NCBI GenBank assembly: GCA_963664715.2
Contig: CAXXUY010000016.1
Location: 1 to 64,000, forward strand
Direction: 5' to 3'
DNA: 64,000 nucleotides
Source: JAPOXR01 sp963664715
GTDB taxonomy: Bacteria; Pseudomonadota; Alphaproteobacteria; Rhodobacterales; Rhodobacteraceae
Both the position numbers and the translations under genes were made by a program. The notes beneath the pieces were generated by a model that was not told the origin of the DNA, searched no databases, and saw only the letters and a list, made by a program, of their open reading frames with translations. Positions 17,345 to 26,189 of this stretch are shown piece after piece (within the stretch, counting starts at the first letter, position 1; every line of letters begins with the position of its first letter).

Positions 17345-17818
17345 ATGTCAGGCAGTGTCAGAACGCAACTTTTCATCAATGGCGCCGCGGCTGACGCCTC
17401 TGATGGAGGTACCTATGACATCCACAATCCAGCCCGCCCCGACGAACTGGTTGGGTGAGCGGCTGCTGCTACACCCGATGATGTTGAGACCGCGATGCAA
17501 GCTGCCCACGCCGCTTTTCCGGCCTGGGCTGCATCAAGCTATGCGGAACGCGGTGAATTGCTGCGCAAAGTGGCTGCTGCCATCACCCAGGATATGGAAG
17601 AGGTCGAAAGACGCGCCGCGATCTTTACCCGCGAGCACGGCAAGATCTTATTCGAAACCCGGCTTGAAACTTCGCGTCTCGGGCACCGGTTTGAACAGGT
17701 AGCACATTATGGCGACAGGCTCGCCCAGGACGAGCTGCTCAAAGCGGCTGCAAACGACACGATCATCACGCGCCAACCGCGCGGTGTGGCGGCATTGGTT
17801 GTGCCGTGGAACTGGCCG
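17345..17818 (+). pseudogene. aldehyde dehydrogenase, N-terminal remnant with nonsense codon
   Basis: From the ATG at 17345 the frame reads TQLFINGAAADASDGGTYDI, NPARPDELVG, then TGA at 17456-17458. It continues in the same frame as AAAATPDDVETAMQAAHAAF, AERGELLRKVAAAITQDMEEV and RQPRGVAALVVPWNWP. This is the first third of an aldehyde dehydrogenase. Right after VPWNWP (about 17818) homology stops, so the NAD-loop, Glu and Cys parts are gone. Both a nonsense mutation and a deletion or insertion junction are present. It lies downstream of the LysR gene and its second box and was probably part of that regulon. Confidence 0.85.
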
Positions 17819-18087
17819 CGACAGCGGAACCGGCAAGAACACCGTCCTCGACATCGTGAAACGGCACAGGCAAGCCGGATAAACAGGCGTTCTCGCAGCG
17901 CCCGGCCTACAATACACGAGCAATCGCCCATGAAAGAGACGAGAAACGAGGACAAATTGCTTGGAGCGTGTTGCGAGTTCTTGGACTCGGGATATTCGGA
18001 TGGCTTGAGTTGTGAAGCCCTTTGCGTGAGGAATGCTGCGACTTCTTCGCCGACGCAGGATGTGACAGCAATTGAGTGCAGCGTGCT
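17819..18087. other. no recognisable gene; junction after the aldehyde dehydrogenase remnant
   Basis: All frames are short. One frame from 17820 reads DSGTGKNTVLDIVKRHRQAG before a stop, a P-loop-like string that is too short to assign. The stretch probably marks a rearrangement border between the catabolic island and the housekeeping region. Confidence 0.4.
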
Positions 18088-19722
18088 CTAGTGTGTGATT
18101 TTGTCCCCTACCGGAACCAACCCCTTTCTGGCCCTGTGGATGAAGCCGAGCAGCATTCTCGTGGAACTGTCGGAGGTTGCTGCATCTGTCTCCTTCGCTA
18201 CTGAATCCAGGAGATCGGTTGCCAGCTCCTTGCCAAGTTCAACGCCCCATTGGTCAAAGCTGTTGATGCCAAGGATTGCGCCCTCAACGAATACCCTGTG
18301 TTCGTAGAGTGCAATGACCTGTCCGAGCACATATGGCGTCAGCATCGGATAGGCCAATATCGTGGATGGCCGGTTGCCCGGGCAACTCCTGTGGGCTTCC
18401 AGCCCGTCAGTCTTCGCGGGAGCAGACTGACTTGCCCCCGTCGACCGTCCTGTCATCAGGGCCTGGGCCTGCGCCAGGCAATTGGCAACGAGAATATCGT
18501 GATGGTGCTGAAGATGTGGCTCGTGTCCGGCAGCGGCAACCATGAATTCGCAGGGAACTATGCGTGTTCCCTGGTGCAACATCTGGTGGAAGGCATGCTG
18601 ACCGTTGGTTCCCGGTTCACCCCATATGACCGGTGACGAATGCTCTTCGAGCGAGCTGCCATCGAGCGCCACGGACTTGCCGTTCGACTCCATTTCGAGT
18701 TGCTGCAGGTAGGACGGCAGCTTGGCCAGCCTTTGGTCGTAGGGCAGGATTGCACGGCTGCCGTAACCGGAGACCTGGTTGTGCCAAACGCCGACCAGGC
18801 CAAGCAGAACCGGCATGTTCCGGCTGAATTCTGCGGTTCTGAAATGGTTGTCCATGCTTCTTGCCCCGCCGAGAAACGAGCGGAAATTCTCCGAGCCGAT
18901 GGCCATCAACAGGGACAGTCCCACGGGTCCCCAAACCGAGTAACGGCCCCCTACCCACTCCCCGAATCCGAACACCTTCTCCCGGTCAATGCCGAAGCCG
19001 TCGGTTTCCCCGAGGTTGCTCGATACGCCGATGAAGCTCTCCCGGACACCCGCGGTGCCTTCAGCTGCTTCAATCCACTTGCGGGCCGTGTGCGCATTTG
19101 TGAGCGTTTCTATTGTCCTGAATGTCTTGGAGACAACGACAACCAGTGTCCTGGCGGGGTCCAGACCCCGAAGAACACCATCGATTTGAGAACCGTCCAC
19201 ATTGGATACGAAGTGGACCGCAGGACCGTCTGCATAAGGCGCCAGCGCTTCAGCTGCCATGGCCGGGCCCAAATCCGAGCCGCCAATGCCGATATTTACG
19301 ATGTCCGTGAATCTATCGCCGTTGCCCGGTGAGCGTTCCCCGGACCTGACCTGCTCGGACAAGTTCTCCATCCGCGCCAGGGATTGCAGGGATTCCCTTG
19401 CGACGTCATGCCCATCAACGACGACGCTGCCTTCAGAGAATGATCTCAGAGCCGTATGCAACGCGGGTCGATCTTCCGTCGCATTGACATGTTCGCCGCG
19501 AAACATCTGCTCAATCTTTTCGGGCAAATTGCGTTTCCCGGCCAATGCCAGCAGGCCATCGAGCTCGTTACGGTCGAGATTGGTCTTGGAATAGTCGAAA
19601 AGGAGGCTATCGAACTCGAGGGAAAAACCGTCCTGTCGCTGCGGGTCACCGCCGAACAATTCCATGATCGTCCGTTCACCGGCCTGGTTCCGATTTCGCC
19701 TTAACGTGTCCAGATTTGTCAC
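18088..19722 (-). CDS. pgi: glucose-6-phosphate isomerase
   Basis: A 544-residue cytoplasmic enzyme that interconverts glucose 6-phosphate and fructose 6-phosphate. Family signatures are IGIGGSDLGP, VVVVSKTFRTIET with the sugar-phosphate loop, GGRYSVWGPVGL, GSSLEEHSSPVIWGEPGTNGQHAF (Glu and His catalytic region) and INSFDQWGVELGK near the C-terminus. The start is a GTG at 19722, chosen because AAGGAGG lies just upstream; a longer frame to 19824 would run through the palindrome at 19748. The gene lies downstream of zwf on the same strand with a 393-base gap. Together they feed the Entner-Doudoroff or pentose phosphate route. Confidence 0.97.
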   Translation of the reverse strand: MTNLDTLRRNRNQAGERTIMELFGGDPQRQDGFSLEFDSLLFDYSKTNLDRNELDGLLALAGKRNLPEKIEQMFRGEHVNATEDRPALHTALRSFSEGSVVVDGHDVARESLQSLARMENLSEQVRSGERSPGNGDRFTDIVNIGIGGSDLGPAMAAEALAPYADGPAVHFVSNVDGSQIDGVLRGLDPARTLVVVVSKTFRTIETLTNAHTARKWIEAAEGTAGVRESFIGVSSNLGETDGFGIDREKVFGFGEWVGGRYSVWGPVGLSLLMAIGSENFRSFLGGARSMDNHFRTAEFSRNMPVLLGLVGVWHNQVSGYGSRAILPYDQRLAKLPSYLQQLEMESNGKSVALDGSSLEEHSSPVIWGEPGTNGQHAFHQMLHQGTRIVPCEFMVAAAGHEPHLQHHHDILVANCLAQAQALMTGRSTGASQSAPAKTDGLEAHRSCPGNRPSTILAYPMLTPYVLGQVIALYEHRVFVEGAILGINSFDQWGVELGKELATDLLDSVAKETDAATSDSSTRMLLGFIHRARKGLVPVGDKITH

Positions 19723-20115
19723 GAGTGTCCTCCTTGCTCGAACTGGCCCGGAATTGCCGGCGGCAATTCCGGACCGGCTTAAGATGTTCCGGGTTGCCTG
19801 TATCGAGTCAATTGCCTGTGGCAAAGCCTGGGGCCGATTATTTTACCGCCGAGGAAGGCGGTCAATTCACGCGAGAGCACGTCGGCTCACTTGAAATATC
19901 TGCGATAACAATTTCACCAGTAAAGGATATCCGTGAATTGTGCCATTGACGACGCCATGTCCCGTCCTCCCTCATTTCATGCTTGACCAGTTTCCGGGCG
20001 GTTCAAGTGGTGATCCGGGATACCACATTCCGGGCTCAGCTTCAGGTCGACCACTCTTCAGGTAACGGGTGGTCCGTGAGCGGGTTCATCCGGGGAAGAC
20101 CGGCAAAAGGAGACA
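19723..20115. other. zwf-pgi spacer, no gene found
   Basis: Neither strand carries a convincing gene. In many alphaproteobacteria pgl (6-phosphogluconolactonase) follows zwf; here that place is empty and I see no pgl remnant. The only clear structure is the inverted repeat at 19748-19772. Confidence 0.55.
19748..19772. repeat. perfect 11-bp inverted repeat upstream of pgi
   Basis: CCGGAATTGCC and GGCAATTCCGG are separated by GGC. The structure lies 25 bases before the pgi GTG start on the minus strand and can form a very stable hairpin just before the ribosome-binding site. It could be a dyad operator, an mRNA element, or a terminator for zwf without a T-tract. Confidence 0.7.
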
Positions 20116-21570
20116 TCAGAGCACCAGTTTTCTCCAGCTACGGTTGTCCCGGTGCATGAGCGCGTCTGCCTCGGTCGGGCCACTGCTGCCCGCCTCGTAC
20201 TCGACTGGCCGGTCGTCGGCTCTTTCCCAGCCGGCAATGACACCGTCGGTCCAGGACCAGGCCGCCTCAACCTCGTCGTTTCGCATGAACAGTGTCTGAT
20301 CACCCCGGATTACGTCCATAATCAGACGCTCATATGCGTTGGTCAGCTTGCCGATTTCCGGCCCCAGTGAACCGGCAAAACTCATATCGAGCGGTACTGC
20401 CGCCAGCCGCATCCCGCCGGGCCCCGGCTCCTTGATCGTAATCTGCATCGTGATTCCTTCGTTGGGCTGCAGCCTGATCGCAAGCACATTCCCCTGGCTA
20501 TGGCTGCTCATGCCTTCAAAGATCACGTGGGGAGGCCTCTTGAACACAACTGCAATCTCGGAGACCCTTTCGCGCAAGCACTTTCCGGTCCGAAGGTAGA
20601 ATGGTGTTCCCGACCAGCGCCAATTGGCAATTGTGCATTTGAGTGCCACGAAACTCTCGGTATGGCTGGCTCTTGACAAGGCATGATCCAGATAGCTGTC
20701 GCCGGACTTGTTTCCGACATACTGGCCTCGAACCACGTTGTTCGGCATCACCGGCTCCAGCGATCTGATCACCTTGACCTTTTCGTCCCTGACCGCGTCC
20801 GGATGGAACCGGGACGGCGGTTCCATCGCTGCCAGGCAGAGGAGTTGCAGGAGGTGGTTCTGGACCATGTCCCGCATTGCCCCGGTCATGTCGTAGTAGT
20901 TCTGCCGTCCCTTTATGCTGAGCTTTTCGGCCACCGTGATCTGGATGTGATCGACATACTGTCCATTCCACAGCGGTTCGAACAGGGCATTTGCAAACCG
21001 CAATGCCATCAGGTTCTGGACGGTTTCCTTGCCGAGATAGTGGTCAATCCTGTAGATTTGCGTCTCACTGAAGGTGGAGGTGAGCGTTGCGTTCAGCAGT
21101 TGTGCGGTTGCAAGGTCCTGGCCGAAGGGTTTTTCAACCACGATCCGCGCGCTGTGCCCGGCAAGCTTGTGGTTCCTCAAGCCGTGGATGATGTCCGCGA
21201 ACGCAGATGGGCCCACGGAAAGGTAGAAAGCTGTGGGAACCTCCGGTCGAATGCAGTCTGCAAGGCCTGGCCAACCTGAGTCTTCCCTTGCATTGACCCT
21301 GCGAAACGAAAGGCATCTGAGGAAATCACCCAGCTGTTCATCATCGACCTGCTCAGGTTCCGAAGCCTGCTTGATTGCGGAGGATGCCATCTCCCTGAAC
21401 TGGTCGTCCGAGAGGTCCGATCGGGAAACTCCGATGATACGGGAGTTGTCGGGCATCTGGCCAACCTGATACCGCCTGAACAGTCCTGGCAATATCTCCT
21501 TCGCCGCCAGATCACCGGTGGCGCCAAACAGTATGAAGTCAAAGGGATTGACGGGAATGATCTTGTACAC
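20116..21570 (-). CDS. zwf: glucose-6-phosphate 1-dehydrogenase
   Basis: A 484-residue enzyme that oxidises glucose 6-phosphate to 6-phosphogluconolactone with NADP+ or NAD+. The N-terminal cofactor motif is FDFILFGATGDLAAKEILPG. The active-site signature RIDHYLGKE lies near residue 175, after VVEKPFGQDL. Downstream family blocks include YYDMTGAMRDMVQNHLLQ, RWSGTPFYLRTGK and ERLIMDVIRGDQTLF. The length is normal and the N-terminal Met follows no stronger alternative. It is in the same direction as pgi, but the large spacer and hairpin between them suggest separate control. Confidence 0.97.
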   Translation of the reverse strand: MYKIIPVNPFDFILFGATGDLAAKEILPGLFRRYQVGQMPDNSRIIGVSRSDLSDDQFREMASSAIKQASEPEQVDDEQLGDFLRCLSFRRVNAREDSGWPGLADCIRPEVPTAFYLSVGPSAFADIIHGLRNHKLAGHSARIVVEKPFGQDLATAQLLNATLTSTFSETQIYRIDHYLGKETVQNLMALRFANALFEPLWNGQYVDHIQITVAEKLSIKGRQNYYDMTGAMRDMVQNHLLQLLCLAAMEPPSRFHPDAVRDEKVKVIRSLEPVMPNNVVRGQYVGNKSGDSYLDHALSRASHTESFVALKCTIANWRWSGTPFYLRTGKCLRERVSEIAVVFKRPPHVIFEGMSSHSQGNVLAIRLQPNEGITMQITIKEPGPGGMRLAAVPLDMSFAGSLGPEIGKLTNAYERLIMDVIRGDQTLFMRNDEVEAAWSWTDGVIAGWERADDRPVEYEAGSSGPTEADALMHRDNRSWRKLVL

Positions 21571-21946
21571 GCTGGACTCCGATTCAATCGTTGGTTGGTC
21601 GCAAACCCTATCTGATACAGGGGTTCGTGACCAAGCGCACCCGTCACATGATTGTGATGCTTGCAGGGATACCTATCCAGCTGGCACTCCTGCCCGGATG
21701 AGGCCTGCTTGGCCTGCCCCGGAGCCGCTGAATTTCCGACAGTCAGGCACTATATTGTGTTGTGGAAATGGCCGCTGGCCCGCCGGAAGGACCCAAATGA
21801 ACTGTTTCAGAATCGCACGCATCACTGATAGTGAATTCAATCCCGGGTGCCGTCGGTCTATAATTCGGAATTTGAGACCCGTGAAAACCACCAAGGTTCA
21901 TCCCGGAACTGCGGGGGACGCGGATTGCTAGGGGGAAACTGATCGG
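21571..21946. promoter_or_regulatory. divergent promoter region of zwf and the radical SAM gene, with an imperfect dyad
   Basis: No gene is seen. At 21595-21634 TTGGTC-gca-AACCC and GGGTT-cgt-GACCAA form an interrupted inverted repeat around TATCTGATACAG, close to the zwf start. This could be an operator for a carbohydrate regulator; the regulator is not identifiable. Confidence 0.4.
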
Positions 21947-22918
21947 ATGAACATGCCGGAGGTCAGCCGACCGCCGATTGCCCCTGCCCCCTGCCGGAAG
22001 TTCAGTGACCCGATACTGACTGCGGAGGGATCTGAAAGGGCGGTCGTACCCTTAACCAACCCAACCACCTTGTGGTTCAATACTGGCACTTTGTGCAATA
22101 TCGAGTGCCTGAACTGCTATATTGAAAGTTCGCCAAGAAACGATAGGCTCGTCTATATCACGGCTGCCGAGGTCATGAGTTTCCTCGACCAGATCAAGTG
22201 CCGCGACTGGCCGGTCTCGGAGATCGGCTTGACCGGTGGCGAACCATTCATGAACTTCGAGATCATCGAGATCATTCGATTGTGCCTGGAATCGGGCTAC
22301 GAGGTGCTTGTGCTTACCAATGCCATGCGCCCCTTGATGCGCCCGAGAGTCCAGTCGGGCCTGCTCGGGCTCGTCAAGACATTCGGGAACAGGCTCACTC
22401 TCCGAATTTCGCTGGATCACTTCACCGAGGACAGGCACGATCTGGTGCGGGGACCGGGTGCCTTTTCCGCGACCCTTGAGGGAATGGACTGGCTCAGCAG
22501 CAATGGATTTCGACTTGCCGTGGCGGGACGGACGATTTGGGGAGAATCCGAGCAGAAGGCCCGGGAGGGTTATGCCGGACTCTTCGGGTCACGCAACTAC
22601 GACATTGATCCGGACGATCCGGCCATGACCGTCCTGTTTCCGGAAATCGACGAGACGAGGGATGTCCCCGAAATCTCCGTGAATTGCTGGGAAATCCTTG
22701 GGAAACAGCCCGACGATATCATGTGTGCATCCTCTCGAATGGTGGTCAAGAGGAAAGGAGAGTCGGTTCCGAAAGTCGTTTCATGCACCTTGCTGCCCTA
22801 CGATAGGGAATTCGAGATGGGCACGACACTGGAGGAAGCGGAGCTTCCCGTTCGTTTGAATCACCCGAGTTGTGCCCAGTTCTGCGTTCTGGGAGGTGCA
22901 TCCTGCAGCAGCAAGTAG
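21947..22918 (+). CDS. radical SAM protein of unknown function
   Basis: A 323-residue protein with the [4Fe-4S]/SAM motif CNIECLNC (Cx3Cx2C) at about residues 51-58, followed by the Gly-rich GLTGGEPFMNFEIIEI and ISLDHF of the radical SAM barrel. The C-terminus holds extra Cys residues (CASSRM, VSCTLLP, SCAQFCVLGGASCS), which suggests one or more auxiliary clusters. It stands alone on the plus strand between zwf and aroB, convergent with aroB. No peptide substrate, maturase partner or cofactor operon is visible next to it, so the reaction is unknown. Confidence 0.88.
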   Translation: MNMPEVSRPPIAPAPCRKFSDPILTAEGSERAVVPLTNPTTLWFNTGTLCNIECLNCYIESSPRNDRLVYITAAEVMSFLDQIKCRDWPVSEIGLTGGEPFMNFEIIEIIRLCLESGYEVLVLTNAMRPLMRPRVQSGLLGLVKTFGNRLTLRISLDHFTEDRHDLVRGPGAFSATLEGMDWLSSNGFRLAVAGRTIWGESEQKAREGYAGLFGSRNYDIDPDDPAMTVLFPEIDETRDVPEISVNCWEILGKQPDDIMCASSRMVVKRKGESVPKVVSCTLLPYDREFEMGTTLEEAELPVRLNHPSCAQFCVLGGASCSSK

Positions 22919-22921
22919 ATG

Positions 22922-24040
22922 TCATTCCAGTTCCGGATTGGCCGACCTTCGCAGGACTCTCAGCACTTTTTCGGCACTGACATCGTCAACGACGGTTGTC
23001 TGGCCAATGTCACGGGCAACCACGAATCTGGGCTTCCCGTCCACGACTTTCTTGTCCTGCCTCATGATATCGACAATTCTCTCGGCAGAGGAAAGGTTAA
23101 CGGCCAGTTGATGAATATCGGTGCACATTCCCATTGACCGGAAGTGCCTGCGGACACGCTGAGGGATGTCCGCGCCCAGGTAGCCGATCTCGTGTGACAG
23201 GTCGAATGCCAGGCAGCATCCGACCACGACCGCCTCGCCATGCAGGAGCTCGTCCGAATATCCGGAATCGGTCTCGAATGCATGGGCAAAGGTATGGCCC
23301 AGATTGAGGAGTGCGCGTTGCCCCTGCTCTGTCTCATCCATTGCCACGATCCCAGCCTTGATCTTGCAGGATCGGCGCACGGCCTCAATCTGGCGCTCAG
23401 GCACGCCGGAAACGACGTCGGGACCGAACTTCTCAAGCCATTCGAAAAACTCCGCGTCGCCCAGCAGGCCGTATTTGGCGACTTCGCCGTAACCGGACAG
23501 CATGGCCCGGCGCGGCAGTGACCTGAGCAGGGCAATGTCACAAACGACCAGCACAGGTTGGCTGAAGACACCAACGAGGTTCTTACCCGAGCGCGAATTT
23601 ATGCCCGTCTTGCCGCCAACTGAACTGTCGACCTGGGCCAGCAAAGTCGTCGGGACCTGGACGCAGCGGATACCCCGGCGTGCGATGGCGGAGGCAAAAC
23701 CGGCCAGGTCGCCGACAACCCCGCCTCCAAATGAAATTACAAGGTCCTGCCGTTCGATCCCGGTTTCAATCAGCCATTCGACAGTGTGGCGCAGTACATC
23801 CCATGACTTGGACGACTCGCCGCTCTCGATAGGAAGCCAGTCATGCGCAATACCGGATCGCTCCAACCCTGCCAGCAGCTTCGGCAGGTGATCGTCCCTG
23901 ACGTTTTCGTCCAGGATCACGGCAACTCTCGGCCTCTTGATCAGGGGCGCCATCAACCGGCCCAGATCTTGGACAAGGTTGTCGCCAATGACGATATCGT
24001 AGGTCCGTTCGCCGAGTTTGACCTTCACACCATTCTTCAT
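22922..24040 (-). CDS. aroB: 3-dehydroquinate synthase
   Basis: A 372-residue NAD- and metal-dependent enzyme of the shikimate pathway that converts DAHP to 3-dehydroquinate. Seen motifs are SFGGGVVGDLAGFASA, QVPTTLLAQVDSSVGGKTGIN, GYGEVAKYGLL (metal Glu) and LNLGHTFAHAFE with HGEAV for the metal His residues. The ATG at 24040 overlaps the aroK stop as ATGA and has AGGAAG at proper distance; the ATG at 24046 would be too close to that site. Tight coupling with aroK is common in proteobacteria. Confidence 0.97.
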   Translation of the reverse strand: MKNGVKVKLGERTYDIVIGDNLVQDLGRLMAPLIKRPRVAVILDENVRDDHLPKLLAGLERSGIAHDWLPIESGESSKSWDVLRHTVEWLIETGIERQDLVISFGGGVVGDLAGFASAIARRGIRCVQVPTTLLAQVDSSVGGKTGINSRSGKNLVGVFSQPVLVVCDIALLRSLPRRAMLSGYGEVAKYGLLGDAEFFEWLEKFGPDVVSGVPERQIEAVRRSCKIKAGIVAMDETEQGQRALLNLGHTFAHAFETDSGYSDELLHGEAVVVGCCLAFDLSHEIGYLGADIPQRVRRHFRSMGMCTDIHQLAVNLSSAERIVDIMRQDKKVVDGKPRFVVARDIGQTTVVDDVSAEKVLRVLRRSANPELE

Positions 24041-24615
24041 CGGCATGACTTCCTGGTCAGAAGTTCATTTGTTTCGGAGTATGTCAGTAGCTCGCTGACA
24101 ACATTGTCTGCCATGTCGTCCTTCGAAAACCGCTTGTCGGCACTCACGTGAATGTCCGCCTGGGCGTAGATCGGCGTTCTTTGTTCAAGAAGTGCGGCAA
24201 GGGTTCCATATGGATCCTCGGTCTTCAGCAGGGGCCTTTTTCCCTTGTGTCTGACCCGCGACCACAGGAGGTCGAGATCTGCCTTCAGCCAGACTGACAC
24301 GGCGCGGTCCCTGAGAAGTCCGCGGTTCCGGTCGCTGAGAAATCCGCCACCGCCTAGTGAAACCGCCCGTACCGGTCCGGAAAGAAGGGTCCTGAGAGCC
24401 TTGGTTTCGCAATCGCGAAAATACGCCTCGCCCTTTTCACTGAACAATGAAACGATTGTCATTCTCTCACGCGTCTCCACCTCCATGTCCGTATCACCAA
24501 ACGGAACACCGATCCTGTTTGCCACGGTCCGGCCGATAGCGGTCTTGCCGCTTCCCATCATGCCGACGAAGACAATTGACTTCGAAAGCGCGTGGCTATG
24601 GGCGAGCGAGATCAT
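24037..24615 (-). CDS. aroK: shikimate kinase
   Basis: A 192-residue kinase that phosphorylates shikimate at the 3-hydroxyl with ATP. The Walker A motif is GMMGSGKTAIG, the substrate Asp lies in FGDTDMEVE, AYFRDCETKAL supplies the substrate Arg, and VSLGGGGFL is the shikimate-binding Gly-rich loop. The lid is around KGKRPLLKTED. The start is uncertain: ATG at 24615 has no clear ribosome-binding site and a TTG at 24654 would add 13 residues. It precedes aroB with a four-base overlap. Confidence 0.94.
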   Translation of the reverse strand: MISLAHSHALSKSIVFVGMMGSGKTAIGRTVANRIGVPFGDTDMEVETRERMTIVSLFSEKGEAYFRDCETKALRTLLSGPVRAVSLGGGGFLSDRNRGLLRDRAVSVWLKADLDLLWSRVRHKGKRPLLKTEDPYGTLAALLEQRTPIYAQADIHVSADKRFSKDDMADNVVSELLTYSETNELLTRKSCR

Positions 24616-24779
24616 TGGTGGTCGCAGAACCTGATCATGATGGACTTGCCACAATTACTGCCATCCTTGACAAATTGCACTCCCGTATGACTGTCTGGAC
24701 TAGCGGCTGGTTGTCCGGAAGAATTCCTGCTGGAGAACACCTGCAGGACGCAGTACCCTGTCGCAAGGTGAATCGTGGC

Positions 24780-24920
24780 ATGATGATGATGCGTATACTA
24801 CTACTGCTGCTATTTTTGATAATCGTCGGAGTCGCGGTGGTGGCTGGCTATGCATTGTTCGGTGATTTATCGCCGCCGGAAGGATCCGTTGTCATAGCCG
24901 TGGAGATTGACAACAACTGA
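24780..24920 (+). CDS. small single-span membrane protein
   Basis: A 46-residue protein that starts at a run of four ATG codons (24780-24791), preceded by AAGGTGA. The body is one hydrophobic helix (RILLLLLFLIIVGVAVVAGYALFGDL) followed by a short acidic tail ending VIAVEIDNN, probably periplasmic. Short proteins of this style are found beside aroK and xerD in related alphaproteobacteria, as far as I recall. Function unknown. Which of the four Met codons starts translation cannot be told. Confidence 0.65.
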   Translation: MMMMRILLLLLFLIIVGVAVVAGYALFGDLSPPEGSVVIAVEIDNN

Positions 24921-25119
24921 TTCGCAACAGCATCGAGAAGGAGCACTTGCCAGACCGTCCAGCGCGCCGTTAATCTGGCGCCCAGATTGACAGGCGTGCC
25001 GCAAAGCGGCAGAATCTAGGGAAACAAGGACCCTTTCCGGGCATCGTCCGCCGGGCAACTGGATAGTTGAGCCCCCTTGGCTGGCGTTTCAATAGGCAAG
25101 AGTTCGGGCAGAACGTAAA

Positions 25120-26055
25120 TTGCGCACTGAAGAATGGATAGAAGCCTTTATCGAGGCGATGTTTGCGGAGCGTTCTGCCGCCCGTAACACGTGTGAAGCG
25201 TATGCCAGGGATTTGACGAGCTTTCGCAGGCATCTGGCGAGCCACGGCAAGGATCTCGATTCTGCGGTCGAGGCTGATGTTGAATCGTATCTACTGGAAA
25301 TGGCATCTTCGGGAATCGCGAATACCACGCGCTCCAGGCATCTTTCGGCGCTGCGTCAGTTTTATCGATTTGCGAATTCGGAAGGCTGGTACAATGGCGA
25401 CCCGACCCAGGGAATCCGGAATCCCAAACTCGGCAGAAACCTGCCCAACGTGTTGAGCCCGGGTGAAATTGTCTTGATGCTGGAGACAGCGCGTCGATCC
25501 GGGCGGTCGGACAGTGTGCATGCGCGAAACGCATGTCTTCTGGAGTTGATGTATGCAACCGGTGCGCGGGTGAGCGAGGTCGCAGGCTTGCGTGCCGCCG
25601 GAGTCAGGGGCAACCCGAAGTTCCTGATGTTGCTCGGCAAGGGCAACAAGGAACGGATCGTTCCGATTTCGGATCCGGCCAGGGACGCAATTTCGACTTG
25701 GCTTGCGTTTCGTGACAAGGCAGAGGAGGAGCGTCGAAGCTCGAAGGCAGTGGCATCTCCTTACCTGTTTCCGTCGCGGGGAAAACTGGGGCATCTGACG
25801 AGGCACCGGATCTACTCTCTCCTGAAGGAAATCGCTGCAGCAGCAGGTATTTCGCCACAAAAGGTCACACCGCACGGAATCCGTCATGCTGTTGCAACCC
25901 ACCTTCTGGAAAATGGCGCCGATCTCAGATCCATTCAGAGCATCCTTGGTCACGCGGACATTGCAACCACGGAGATTTATACCCATGTTGCAGGACGGCA
26001 CCTGCAGGAACTGGTATTGACCAAGCATCCGCTTGCGCGCCGGGCGAACAGGTAG
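25120..26055 (+). CDS. xerD: tyrosine recombinase XerD
   Basis: A 311-residue site-specific recombinase that resolves chromosome dimers at dif with XerC. The N-terminal SAM-like core-binding domain covers about residues 5-90 (ERSAARNTCEAYARDL). The catalytic domain shows Arg in TGARVSEVAGL, Lys in GKGNKERIVP, HGIRHAVATHLL, His in LGHADIATTEIYTHV and the Tyr nucleophile in that same segment. The start is TTG at 25120, as no ATG gives a full N-terminal domain. Its position next to aroK and the CorC-type gene is a conserved chromosomal arrangement, which argues for XerD rather than a phage integrase. Confidence 0.92.
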   Translation: MRTEEWIEAFIEAMFAERSAARNTCEAYARDLTSFRRHLASHGKDLDSAVEADVESYLLEMASSGIANTTRSRHLSALRQFYRFANSEGWYNGDPTQGIRNPKLGRNLPNVLSPGEIVLMLETARRSGRSDSVHARNACLLELMYATGARVSEVAGLRAAGVRGNPKFLMLLGKGNKERIVPISDPARDAISTWLAFRDKAEEERRSSKAVASPYLFPSRGKLGHLTRHRIYSLLKEIAAAAGISPQKVTPHGIRHAVATHLLENGADLRSIQSILGHADIATTEIYTHVAGRHLQELVLTKHPLARRANR

Positions 26056-26189
26056 GTCCGGTTCGGAGAGCTTTCGGTGGCAGTGAACTTCCGAACTCCC
26101 CTTCCTGCATCCGAAGGGGCGACCCTTTAGATTGAACTCGCAGTACGGAAAGACTGCACTCCAACCATACAACAAGAAACTACGTTAAC

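Noticed and set aside
17456..17458. TGA in the aldehyde dehydrogenase as a recoded selenocysteine
   Set aside because: The codon falls in a loop with no catalytic role, no SECIS-like hairpin follows, and the gene is truncated further on.
17820..17879. P-loop-like string DSGTGKNTV as an ATPase fragment
   Set aside because: Only about 20 codons are open and no second ATPase motif is nearby, so chance is likely.
24576..24779. N-terminal extension of the small membrane protein
   Set aside because: The extra residues overlap aroK antisense and lack conservation clues, while the Met run at 24780 directly precedes the hydrophobic helix.
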